From contig SJRY01000095.1 in the NCBI GenBank assembly GCA_011319805.1, positions 17,755-81,754 of the forward strand: 64,000 nucleotides of DNA, in the 5' to 3' direction. The notes beneath the pieces were generated by a model. That model ran no database searches, was not told where the DNA came from, and saw only the letters and a list, made by a program, of their open reading frames with translations. The first letter of the stretch is position 1. Each line of letters begins with the position of its first letter. Position numbers and translations under genes: made by a program. Origin of the DNA: Macrocybe gigantea (taxonomy: Eukaryota > Basidiomycota > Agaricomycetes > Agaricales > Callistosporiaceae). Positions 55,241-64,000 of this stretch are shown here, one piece after another.

Positions 55241-56085
55241 ATGCCGATCGAGGTTTGCCTCAGTGATGGCTCTCAATTGATGCGTTCCTTTCAGTACACA
55301 ATCGCGCGGCAGGCTCACATAAAAGACGATGGACTGACAGTCGGAAAAAACATGGCATATTACATTCAGCAACACTATCCTCTGCTTACGTCCCGTATAG
55401 AGTTTAATCCTTCACCTGACCCGCCGATGCCGACCATGGCATCACACATCAAGTTCACAGATTCTGTCATTCTTGGGCATCCTGAAAAACTATCAAACCA
55501 TAGCGAGACCAATGGTGGCGACAGGACTAGACATGCTGGGCTGTCACCTGACCTAGAAATCGCTCCGCCATGAGACGAAGAGCAGATGAAGATTCCGAAG
55601 CCGCCTGGAGAGCCGGGCCGTCCTGGGTCAGGCGGCTATGGGCTGGAAGCAATCTTGATCAATACCTACAAGTGGTCGAAGAAAGATGTAGAACATTTGA
55701 TGGTATGCAATTCTGACTTTCCTTAGATCGTGCACTAATGGATGAGTTTAGAATGAAATATGAGCAGAAGCGAAGAAGGTTCTGAATATGACAGTTTCGT
55801 TTCGAAGTCAGGACAAGCACGCGATTGATCGACTCTGCGAAAAGGTAAGTGGCACTTCTTGTCCTTATCTAGATGCGATCAGTCTGCTGACATCAATATT
55901 CACAGATGATGGGAGAGGATTGATGGCCTATTTTGCGGCAATACGAGGATTGCTGGCCTCTTCGAAGTGCTTTGAAGTTGGCACTCAAATATAGGTTGGA
56001 AGCTATGCGACGGCAAAGCACCCGGGAGAGGAATAACCGCATTGAGGCAGCTCTAAGGCATTCTAGTGTGGAATCAGAAGATTAA
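55241..56085 (+). pseudogene. GEPGRPGSGG-family hypothetical gene with three in-frame TGAs
   Basis: The frame from the ATG at 55241 runs through a TGA (55571-55573) into MKIPKPPGEPGRPGSGGYGL and NTYKWSKKDVEHLM. Intron 55703-55751 (GTATGC-TTTAG, phase 0) leads to an exon 55752-55844 with a TGA at 55761-55763, then AEAKKVLNMTVSFRSQDKHA. Intron 55845-55905 (GTAAGT-CACAG, phase 0) leads to the last exon, TGA at 55921-55923, WPILRQYEDCWPLRSALKLA, ending TAA at 56083-56085. Intron phases agree perfectly, so the model is strong apart from the stops. I recall similar PKPxGEPGRPGSGG...NYxxCWP proteins as an expanded agaricomycete family of unknown function. Confidence 0.7.
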
Positions 56086-56496
56086 CTATGTTTTCATGTG
56101 TGTCAATGAGATGGTTGCAGTAGAATTGTGCTGGGCGATGTCTGAGTCGGGTACAGACTCGGAAGCTAAGGTAAACAGAGCAAGCGCTTCGCCATACTCT
56201 ACAATCTTCCTTTTTATCTGCTTTAGCATATACGCGCAGGATGCCAGTGATCTTTAACCAAACGTTGGGCGAGTGCAATGCATGTGACTAGGTTGTTGTA
56301 TTTGTCCATATTTGCTCACCAACTGCCGGTTCCCTGTCCTACTGTTCACAATGCTGTTTTTACATCGACGCCAATGAACTTCATGATCCTTCACATTGAT
56401 GCTTGACGAGTTCAAGAAACTTAAAGTCAATGATACTGGTTTCAATTAGTTGTGCAGCAGATATTATGTGACATTCTACTACAAATGCTGGATGGT

Positions 56497-57682
56497 TTAC
56501 TCAGTGTTCCCTTCTTCCCCTTCGTATCCTGCTTCTTTTATGTCCTGCAATTGTTGTTCTAATGCGTTGATTACAATGATCAGCAAATGGTGTTCTGTTT
56601 TCTTTGTGAAGAGCTGGGTGCGAACGTCATTGTAGACATGCTCGTAAGCTTCACGAGAAGGCGCTGGTTCTCGTGTTGCTTCGGAGGCTTTTTGTGTGTT
56701 TCGAGTGACTCGCACCTTGAGGCAGGAAGCATCATCATCGCTCTTGTTAGTGGGAGCGAGAGAACAGCGCCGGCGCCGGCCTTCGCATGCCTTGCACCTG
56801 GCCCTCCCCAGTACGTATTTGCAGACTCAGCCTCTAACGTTTTGACAACCAGTACACTTGCACAGTTGTTAGCTATTGTTTAAATGCAGCCTAAAGACTT
56901 ACTCGCTCGGTCCCAGTCAACAACATGGCCTCTACTTTCGGTCTCCCTCTTCTTCGTATGGGGTCCGGTTTCATCTCCATGGCTCCAGTGTCCTCTTTTA
57001 CTTTCTTCTTAGCTGGTTCGCCATCAGCAGTGTGATCGGATGCAGCGATCATCGAGGAAGTGGCTTGTTTTTTGACTGTGGTCAGTTCTGGCACTTCTAC
57101 ATCTTCTTCAGTGAAATTGATCAGTAAGGTCTGAAAAAGTGATGTCAGCCTAGCTTCATCTGATGAGAGTGCAGTCCTTACCAGCCATGCTATATCAAAT
57201 TGTTTTGTTTCAGCCTTTTCGTTAGATGGATCAAGCCGCTTATGCCCGCCCATTGGTCAAGGTTGAGGGACGTTTGGTTGGAGTTTGGCTTCTGGCGTAG
57301 TCTTTTTCTGTTCTTTCAGCTCCCTCTCCATGTCCTCGCTTTCCTTTTTGCGTTGTGCGATTGCTGGCATAAGCTCTTCACCCCAATCTAGCCATGACTC
57401 TGAACCTTTCTCATTTAAAACTGTCTGTACCTCTGCAACCATTTCAGCAACTCTTTCTTCACGATTTAGAACCATGCTGTCATAAACATCCTGCCAGAAT
57501 TTGTGAGCAAATATCATACGCAGATCACAAGTTTTCTGAATGACCAATTGTTTGGCGAATTTCTTGCCCCAGTAGACGTAATCCTCATCTTCAGCGATAC
57601 CTTCGGGCAATGATTTCATAAGAGCCTCCATGACCTCTCGTGCATGATCTGCGGTTTTCTTCTGCTTGGTGCTGAGCTCCAT
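56497..57682 (-). pseudogene. Host-like gene with AT-hook and Cys cluster, two in-frame TGAs
   Basis: The ATG at 57682 begins MELSTKQKKTADHAREVMEA, a helical charged domain including YWGKKFAKQLVIQKTCDLRM. The frame crosses a TGA at 57254-57256 into MGGHKRLDPSNEKAETKQFD. An intron GTAAGGACTG...TTTCAG is followed by TLLINFTEEDVEVPELTTVK and PIRRRGRPKVE, an AT-hook-like motif. After another intron a Cys-rich exon, CTGCQNVRG (TGA at 56827-56829) VCKYVLGRARCKACEGRRRR, is followed by a coiled C-terminus ending EEGNTE and TAA near 56500. AT-hook plus Cys cluster suggests DNA binding; no family is recognised with confidence. Confidence 0.55.
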
Positions 57683-57689
57683 ATGTGTG

Positions 57690-58018
57690 AACGATGTGAG
57701 AAAAAAAACAGAACAAAGTTGCAGTCACGCACAGTAGTTCAACCTTATGTACTCACGGGCATAAATATGGCCCCACACCTTCTATTTCTGTGTCCGCATT
57801 TGGGCAATTATTGCATAATCATTCCACTGACATGCGCTGACGTGATCAGGGACTTGTTAGGGCAACCGCTGGGTATGGCCTAAACACGACACACGATATG
57901 CACGAGAGGCTCAGATGGACCTAGAGGGGAAACCTAAGTACCTTGAGGTAGCTACATATGTACACCAACTCACCTAGAGGGGAAACCTAAGAGAATACTC
58001 TACAGTTCCCCTCTAGGG
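57690..58018. repeat. Short direct and inverted repeats beside the EnSpm element
   Basis: acctagaggggaaacctaag occurs near 57920 and 57972, and the inverse ttcccctctagg at about 58005, allowing a 12-bp stem. No gene is seen in the interval. Confidence 0.6.
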
Positions 58019-60717
58019 CACTACCTAGCTATATACTATACTACACGAGGTGGACACGCGGTGGAAGTGAGGCAGGAATGAGGCATGTAAGCGGCCTTAT
58101 TTGGGAGCGCTGTGATGCAGAAGGCACGAAGGGCACGACGGCTCGTGCGGCAGGTGTGAACGTCGCGCGACAGTCATGTGAAGCACCTTGGGGTCGTGTT
58201 GTCAAGGGGACTTGGTGGTGGAGAACGGGATGTCCCCTGACAGGACTGCTATCTACATGACATCGTTTTATGCGACTCACTCCTGGCGGTAAAGGTGAAG
58301 TCCGACTGTCCCATGGAGGCCTCTGCAGAGACAACCACCTTTGCCATTTTTGGTGCTGACTTCTTTCACAAATCTTAGATTGGACAAAATCTATGACTTT
58401 AGGCTGTCTGCTAGTACTAAGGGACTACATAGTCGGCATAAAACTCATGACAGCAGGGGCAAAAAGTGATGAATGCTCTCCCTCTTCCGCAACTTGCATC
58501 TGGTTAAATACCTATTCACCAGTTTAGCACAAAGTTCAAGGGGCACTTTTTGATACTCACCCTGGAGAGCGAAATGACCACGATACAATTCTCATTTTCC
58601 CATGTGATAGGACATTTCGCATAATGACAATCGATCTCCTGAAGCTGCATGGCCTTTAATTGCGGCTCCAGATCAGTGCTCCAGAGCTGAGCCCACAGTA
58701 CAGGATATCTTTTATATGGATCAACCTGAACCTTTGCAGGACGGTGTTCGCGCACAAATAGCCATGTTTCTTCTTTACCTGATGACTCCAAAATAACCAG
58801 AATTTGTTCAATAGCACAGGGAACGGATGAGTGCTGTAAAAAGACGCAGCTGTTCCCTTCGTGGCGGTTCTTGATACTGTATGTAATCCCATGGTGGATG
58901 GTCATCTGGAGAGTCTTTCCTTTAGATGGCAGTGAGGTACGACCGAGATGCATAGATAATGCACTGTGAGTCTCGGACATGATCAGAGCAAGCTTTCCAG
59001 ATGGGCACGTATCTTCCTCCTCGATATTGTGGTCATCGTCATTGATTGGGAAAAGGGTATCAGCATTCAGCGAATTGCGCACGGGTGCCCCTAGGAACTT
59101 CTCGAACATCGGACTGCATTTCCGAATGACTTCGGGACACGACGACTTCAAAAACAGTGTGCAGAAATTTGAGGCATGATGCCAAGACCTGCCAATGGTC
59201 TCTTCGTATTGACCTGTATCGCGATTTAGTAGGTTCAAAAAACCGACATGAGCAAAACATAGAAATGAAAGAAAGAACTGTGTAGGGTGACACACCTGGT
59301 TTGAAATTTGTAGAAGTCCTTTGCATGATACCGATCATATGTTCTTGTATGTATGCCCACCAACCATGCACTGGACCATGTAAGAGCAAGAATGTGGGAA
59401 GATGAAGAGCCATATGATGGTTTATGTGACATTTATATGAGGGAAAGTGTTCTTCAAGACTCTTGCGATATCCAAGCATATATCCAAGAGCACTCTGTGC
59501 ATGCACCCAAGATGTAACTCGCGATGTCGCAAATGCTACTGCGCTGAGTAGAGCGACTGTCAAGTTAAGTAGACCGAGCTGAAGGACAGCCACGCGATCA
59601 AGGTTTCCTTCATCATTTGCCCACCAAATGTGAACCAGAGTAACCGGAGCATACAGTTGAGCGACGGTCCGCCATTGGTCAGCTTTCAACTTTGGACCAT
59701 ATGCCATAAAGGTAGATGGCACCGATGTCACCCAGGAGGGTTTGACGAGACGATCTGCATCATATTGGAACTCTTTTAAATCATCATCAGTGAGAATATT
59801 TCCATGACTAATTCCGTCATAGAGTGAATCTGGAACTTCTGACAGTTGACGAATTTCCTTTATTTTCTGGCATGGATGTAAGAATCACGCATCCAGGAAA
59901 TGACAATGACTCACCCAATCCCATAACAGCTCAGTTAAATCCAATTTCGTGAGTTTTTCGAGGTTTGCACCGTCAGGTGCACAGTATAAGGCCTTCGAAA
60001 CAAAGAGAAGTGCTGGTTTGCTTATGTTCTTCACCCATTTAATTTTTGTTGCCTCGCCTGACGTTTTATTCTCAGATGAAACTGCGATGGGTTCCTGAAG
60101 GTAGTTTATTAGCTTTTGCACTTGTCCTTGGGCCCTTTCAGTATCGGGCAATGGATTGTCTTGGGATGGCATGATTTTGAGAACGAGATTGTGCGGTGTG
60201 CGATGAAGAGTAGCACCATCGCCTTTCTTCCGCATGCCCAGGATGCCCTGAAAGTGTTCCTTGATAAGGCCCAGAAACAGATTATGCATTGGATCGACAA
60301 CGATAAATGTGGTTGGATCGTAGTATGGCAAGCGGAATAGCTCAGACCAGCAAATCCCATTCATGTCAAATAAGCGCTGCACAGTTCCTGGTGTCGACGC
60401 AGTGCGATGTTCCTCTGCAGCTCTGCAAATATCGTTCCTTGTCCGTGGAGTCCATGATTTCATGTTATAGTTATTGAATCCCAAATCCTCTGCCCCTGGC
60501 TTATCGGGCTTGTGGCATGTGCAGAGATTGCAGTACAACCTGTGGGCATATGATGCACTTCCCAAGATTTTACGTGCTGCTGGCAGGTCGCATACAATGA
60601 TGATGATAGCACAGAGAATTAGCCAGCCAAACTCCTGACAACATGTGCATGTAAACCAGACACCAGTCCAAAATTCCAACATCTTGTCAATCAGCGGCTT
60701 GACATATGCATTGATGG
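58019..60717 (-). mobile_element. EnSpm/CACTA-type transposon, 3' part, split by gypsy
   Basis: It contains a Tnp2-type transposase (58561-60717). A candidate left terminus is CACTACCTAGC at 58019, the only CACTA I found between the transposase and the next gene. The other end and the transposase N-terminus lie beyond the gypsy element, outside the window, so termini and target duplication cannot be checked. Confidence 0.6.
58561..60717 (-). pseudogene. Tnp2-family (EnSpm) transposase, C-terminal two thirds
   Basis: Exon 60717-59915 reads CDLPAARKILGSASYAHRLY, CNLCTCHKPDKPG and VVDPMHNLFLGLIKEHFQGI, hallmarks of the Tnp2/Transposase_21 RNase H-like core. Intron GTGAGT...GCCAG (59914-59867) follows. 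Exon 59866-59296 holds KIKEIRQLSEVPDSLYDGIS, DRLVKPSWVTSVPSTF, LPTFLLLHGPVHGWWAYIQE and TSTNFKPG. Intron GTGTGT...TACAG (59295-59214) leads to exon 59213-58561 (GQYEETIGRSWHHASNF, then the C-terminal domain), with a donor GGTGAGT at the end suggesting one more short exon. These exons have no stops. The gene is dead only because gypsy at 60718 separates it from its start. Confidence 0.82.
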
Positions 60718-61037
60718 TGTTACAGACGTCACCCAAAGGACCATTCAATTTCTTATCTTATCTTTCCCACATCCCTTATCTCCCCCATCATGCTGCGCAG
60801 CGCGCAGCCTTCGAGTCATTCCACTTCCCTAGTCATCCTGAGTCATCTCCTTCCAGTCTTACTCATCCGCAGTCCACAGCATTGCGCAGCCCATGGTCCG
60901 TGCTCGAGTACTGTAATGTATATAAGGACTCCCAGATGTACCAGTAGCACTAGGCTTAATATTCCTTTTGCCATCATCTCAAGACCACTCTCGCACTTAG
61001 TCTGCCCAAGTCCTTCTGAGATTCGTCTAGCCTAACA
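60718..61037 (+). repeat. 5' LTR of gypsy element, 320 bp
   Basis: It runs TGTTACAGACGTC to CTAGCCTAACA. TATATAA is at 60919-60925 and the predicted transcript start, AGGCTTAATAT, is at 60952-60962, about 33 nt after the TATA start. Confidence 0.94.
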
Positions 61038-61039
61038 AG

Positions 61040-61050
61040 ATATTAAGCCT
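61040..61050 (+). promoter_or_regulatory. Self-priming primer binding site
   Basis: ATATTAAGCCT, two bases after the LTR, is the exact 11-nt reverse complement of AGGCTTAATAT at the predicted mRNA 5' end (60952-60962). This is the arrangement of Tf1, where the first 11 nt of the transcript prime reverse transcription. Confidence 0.8.
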
Positions 61051-61193
61051 CGTCGAGACTCGCTCAGACTCACACACACACCACGTCACGCTTTATCAAA
61101 GACTTGATCAACATTCGATGACAAGCGGTCACCGACCCAGCGAGCACTAGCACGAGCGACGAGAGCACTTGGCTCAGAGAAGTAGACCAGACA

Positions 61194-61502
61194 TTGCAGT
61201 CCACGCCATTCGCAGAGACAGTCCACGCCACCCGCAGAGACACTAGCAATCCAAACAAACGAAAGAGAGAGCGCACGCCTACACCAAGTAGCGACGACGA
61301 AGAACAGGCATTTCTGAGAGAGTTTGCCTTCACCACCACAGACGAGCCCACTGAGATCCTCAGCGAAGGAGCAGCACAACTCATTGCAGAACTCTTCCTA
61401 GAAGGAGAATATGGGATAAGCCCAGAAGAGCTGTGGTCAGACCAGAATCTTCTTGCCGAAGAAGAGGACGAACCCATCCGCAAGAAAACGAGAGAAGAAT
61501 GA
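61194..61502 (+). CDS. Small acidic leader ORF of gypsy element
   Basis: It is 102 codons (MQSTPFAETVHATRRDTSNP, KRKRERTPTPSSDDEEQAF). A basic patch is followed by acidic stretches, with no known domain. It lies between PBS and gag, in the position of an N-terminal gag extension. The sequence between it and gag holds several stops, so it is either a separate ORF or a broken gag start. I cannot tell which. Confidence 0.4.
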   Translation: MQSTPFAETVHATRRDTSNPNKRKRERTPTPSSDDEEQAFLREFAFTTTDEPTEILSEGAAQLIAELFLEGEYGISPEELWSDQNLLAEEEDEPIRKKTREE

Positions 61503-61718
61503 ACACAAGCCTGAGATTTTAGGTGACAACAGATCGAGAACTATAATCGCCGAACACAGGAGGAAGACATACTGATACAGAGAGGGCACGACGCACAGAG
61601 CATATGACAGAACCAACGAGAACGACACCAGAGTCAAGGACACACAGGAACGAAACCGCCGAATCCCTTCAGAGGACCAATCCGCCGAAGCACTGCATAA
61701 GGAGAGAATCGCACCACC

Positions 61719-62780
61719 ATGGCGAAAGTAAGCAACAGTGACTGGGACGAATACTATCAGTGGAGGGAGCGAAAAGGATTACCAAAGACAACCGGACCAA
61801 CCGCCGCAGAGTGGGCCGATTTTGAACAAGCTTGTAGGATCGCAGGAGTCGACCTAGACTACTGGAAAGAACAGAGAGAGGAGCGAAGACAGAAACAGCT
61901 CCAAGAACAGCAAGCCCAAGTACAAGCATAGCAGACCCAAGAACAACAGATCCAGGAACAGGAAGACCAAGACCAAGAGAACGACGAAGAAAACCCCCAA
62001 AGGATGACGACAGAATACAAGGGAATCATCGCCGACCTGAAATCCTTTACAGGAGATCGAACGTCCTTCGATATTTGGTGGAGGAAGATGAAACTCTACA
62101 TAACCGCACATGGGGACCTCACGGATACACAGAAGATTGGAGCGGTCCTGTCTAGAATGACTGACGGACCCGGAGCCCACTGGGCATCAAAGAAGATCGA
62201 CACCACTACCAACCAAAGCACATGGGCTGACTTCATAACCGAGATAGAGACACGATTCAGCAACGTCATGTTGCCATCACAAGCAGGAAGCAAACTATTC
62301 AACATCAGACAGGGAAACCGACCCATCGACGAATTTCTGGATGAATTCGTAGACCTCGCAGGGAAAGCAGGAATGACAGGAACAGCCCCTCGTTTCCTAC
62401 TCGAGAAGAGTTTAAACCGAAGGACAGCAGAAGCCGTACACTCGATCTCCACACTCCCAACAGATGGAGATGAATATATCAAGACAGTTCGAGCAATTGG
62501 ACGAAACATCGATGAACACAGAAATGTGATGAGAGGAGAATTCACAAGCAATCAGCGCAAGGCCAGAAATCCAAGCCGAGGAGCAGGACAGGCCATGGAA
62601 GTCGACAAAGTACAAAGCAACAACTGCTTCAACTGCAATAAACCAGGACATCTCTCACAAAACTGCCCGGAACCACGAAAAGGAGCAGCAAATGTCACAT
62701 GTTTCAATTGTGGCTTAAAGGACACTATGCACGGAACTGCAAGAAGAAGAAGAAAGGAAAATCCCGGGTCAGAGAAGTGA
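61719..62780 (+). pseudogene. Gypsy gag with CCHC knuckle
   Basis: One frame from the ATG at 61719 (MAKVSNSDWDEYYQWRERKG) is stopped by a TAG at 61929-61931 in a Gln-rich stretch. It continues in the same frame from the ATG at 62004: MTTEYKGIIADLKSFTGDRT, FDIWWRKMKLYITAHGDLTD, FITEIETRFSNVMLPSQAGS, IRQGNRPIDEFLDEFVDLAG. This is a retrotransposon gag core. The knuckle CFNCNKPGHLSQNC is intact. A second, CFNCGLK followed by GHYARNCKKKK in the next frame, shows a one-base loss near 62720. The product would form the virus-like particle. Confidence 0.85.
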
Positions 62781-62899
62781 AAGAAGAAGAAGGAGAGGAC
62801 GAAGAAGACAAGGATGAAGAAAGCTCTGACAAAGAGGGTTTTGCCGAAGGGTCCGACTAGGAGGTGCTAAATCGCGACCCATACAACTGAAACAGACTC

Positions 62900-63471
62900 G
62901 CTTCGATACCGGATGTAGATCATCCCATACTCTGAAATACACCATTCCTGCCAAGCGATCTGAAGCACCAAGGAAAACCATCCAAGGGGACAAACCACCA
63001 AAGAGGAAAGAACTCGCAGTACCAGCGAGGATACGAACACGAAAAGGAATCGCAACAATAACACCAGAAGTCGATAGCGGAGTGGATAGGACCTGCATCA
63101 ACACTGTGATAGTAGCAAAAACAGGACTGAAGACACGACGAATCAAGAAGATTCCCATCATAAATGCAGACGGATCACCCAACCGCCAGAAAACAGCAGA
63201 CCAAGTAGCGGAGGTCCACATCGACATTAAAGGACACAAGGAGCGCATGGAAGCCATCGTACTCGACATAGGAAAAACCGACATGCTACTAGGACATGAC
63301 TGGCTTGTCTACCACAACCCAACAATCAAATGGAGGACAGGAGAAGTTGTCTTCGACAGATGCCCTAAAACGTGCAAAATAAACCACCAGACGATTAAGA
63401 TACAAAGATGGCTGAATCAGCGAAAACTACAGCCAGCGACAAGACAGGAACCCAGATACCCCCATATCTGA
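62900..63471 (+). pseudogene. Gypsy aspartic protease
   Basis: The frame reads RSEAPRKTIQGDKPPKRKEL, then EVDSGVDRTCINTVIVAKTG with the D-S-G active site at about 63073-63081, IPIINADGSPNRQKTADQVA, and IVLDIGKTDMLLGHDWLVYH, the conserved second half of a retropepsin fold, ending WRTGEVVFDRC. The usual DSGA is DSGV here. The link to gag is lost through the frame change near 62720-62880. Confidence 0.82.
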
Positions 63472-64000
63472 TCAGATTCAAACACCTCTTCAAGGAGAAG
63501 AACTTTGATCATTTACCAGACCATAAAGAATGGGACCATGAAATAAACCTAACGAAGGATGCACCCAAAACGATACCGAGCAAGGTCTACCTGATGACAC
63601 AGAAAGAGCTAGAGGAACTAGATGCCTTCGTCGAAGAAGGATTATGAACAGGAAAAATACGCCCATCGAAATCACCTTATGCGGCACCCTGCTTCTTTCG
63701 CAACAAGAAGGATGGAAGCAAACGACTCATCCAAGACTACCGGGAGATAAATAAATATACAGTCAAGGACAAGTTCCACTACCACACATCAGCGAACTCC
63801 TCGACGTACTACAAGGAGCAAATACTTTAGCAAGATCGACATTATCTGGGGATACAATAACGTGCGCATCCGGAAAGGGGATGAATGGCAGCAGCCTTCC
63901 TAACAGCAAGAGGACTCTTCGAACCAACAGTCATTACTTTGGACAGTGCCGCACAGGCACTTTTAGCCGAATGATGGCGAGCCTCTTCCAAGACCAAATA
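63408..64000 (+). pseudogene. Gypsy reverse transcriptase, N-terminal part
   Basis: IPPYLIRFKHLFKEKNFDHL, PDHKEWDHEINLTKD and KELEELDAFVEEGL lead to a TGA (63645-63647). The same frame continues TGKIRPSKSPYAAPCFFRNK and KDGSKRLIQDYREINKYTVK, RT block 1. Single-base losses near 63780 and 63830 then shift through SELLDVLQGAN, WGYNNVRIRKGDEW and FLTARGLFEPTV. The catalytic YxDD lies beyond the window. Homology and order are clear, but this copy is inactive. Confidence 0.85.

Larger units (their letters stand above)
60718..64000 (+). mobile_element. Ty3/gypsy retrotransposon, self-priming type, runs off window
   Basis: 5' LTR, PBS, a small leader ORF, gag, protease and start of RT are present. 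It is inserted in the Tnp2 transposase gene; the flanking gatgg (60713-60717) should recur at its right end. The 320-bp LTR matches the solo LTR at 7477-7796. Confidence 0.92.

Noticed and set aside
55571..57256. TGA recoded as a sense codon
   Set aside because: No nuclear recoding of TGA is expected in these fungi, LINE ORF1 uses TGA as its stop in the ATGA overlap, and CpG decay explains the pattern more simply.
58019..60717. Kyakuja/Dileera/Zisupton transposase for the 58.6-60.7 kb gene
   Set aside because: DLPAARK, VVDPMHNLFLGLIKEHF and GPVHGWW are hallmarks of the Tnp2/EnSpm family.

Overview
The window looks like repeat-rich nuclear DNA from a basidiomycete fungus, probably an agaricomycete. 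The evidence is: short GT-AG introns (49-80 nt) with matching phases; an APE-type LINE family with RNase H and a three-knuckle gag; Copia, Ty3/gypsy, DIRS-like tyrosine-recombinase and Tnp2/EnSpm transposons; and a repeated hypothetical family with a GEPGRPGSGG motif that I associate with agaricomycetes. Roughly three quarters of the sequence is transposable element, much of it nested. I see no rRNA gene, no convincing functional tRNA and no CRISPR array.

Layout. 1-16.4 kb: an old, diverged LINE (subfamily B, minus strand) interrupted by a full-length LINE (subfamily A, 936-7288), a gypsy solo LTR (7477-7796) and an RT-less LINE-A copy (10693-15116). 16.4-17.8 kb: a second subfamily B copy, plus strand, with gag fused to late RT. 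17.8-29.5 kb: a DIRS-like element broken in two (3' part 18.4-20.35 kb, 5' part 27.7-29.5 kb) by a Copia element (from 20353). That Copia contains a 5'-truncated LINE and ends at a LINE chimera (24484-27714). 29.5-42.8 kb: unassigned DNA and a broken serine-rich gene, split by a second LINE chimera (31845-39254). 42.8-51.7 kb: a LINE-A copy carrying a 2.6-kb terminal-inverted-repeat element (46254-48848). 51.7-57.7 kb: four decayed host-like genes. 58.0-64.0 kb: an EnSpm/Tnp2 transposase gene split by a gypsy element that runs off the window end.

How the parts relate. The LINE-A copies share one plan: 5' UTR; ORF1 gag with zinc knuckles; an ATGA stop/start overlap; ORF2 with endonuclease, RT, RNase H and a Cys/His motif; a 3' UTR with a conserved hairpin; and poly(A). 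All visible copies are broken, though the 31.8-39.3 kb copy is close to intact. Target-site duplications show insertion order and reconstruct empty sites. Two of those empty sites fall inside reading frames that become continuous once the LINE is removed.

Most notable: (1) a 1.2-kb unit with a tRNA-like head is fused 5' of LINE sequence at two different LINE positions. One fusion is flanked by a perfect 15-bp duplication, so it moved as a single retroposon. This resembles the Magnaporthe WEIRD/MGL (MINE) chimeras. (2) The gypsy element has an 11-nt match that predicts Tf1-type self-priming. (3) Every premature stop I could place in five host-like genes is TGA, and a LINE paralogue comparison shows a direct CGA-to-TGA change, suggesting CpG deamination. 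(4) The TIR element has an 8-bp duplication and no recognisable coding capacity.
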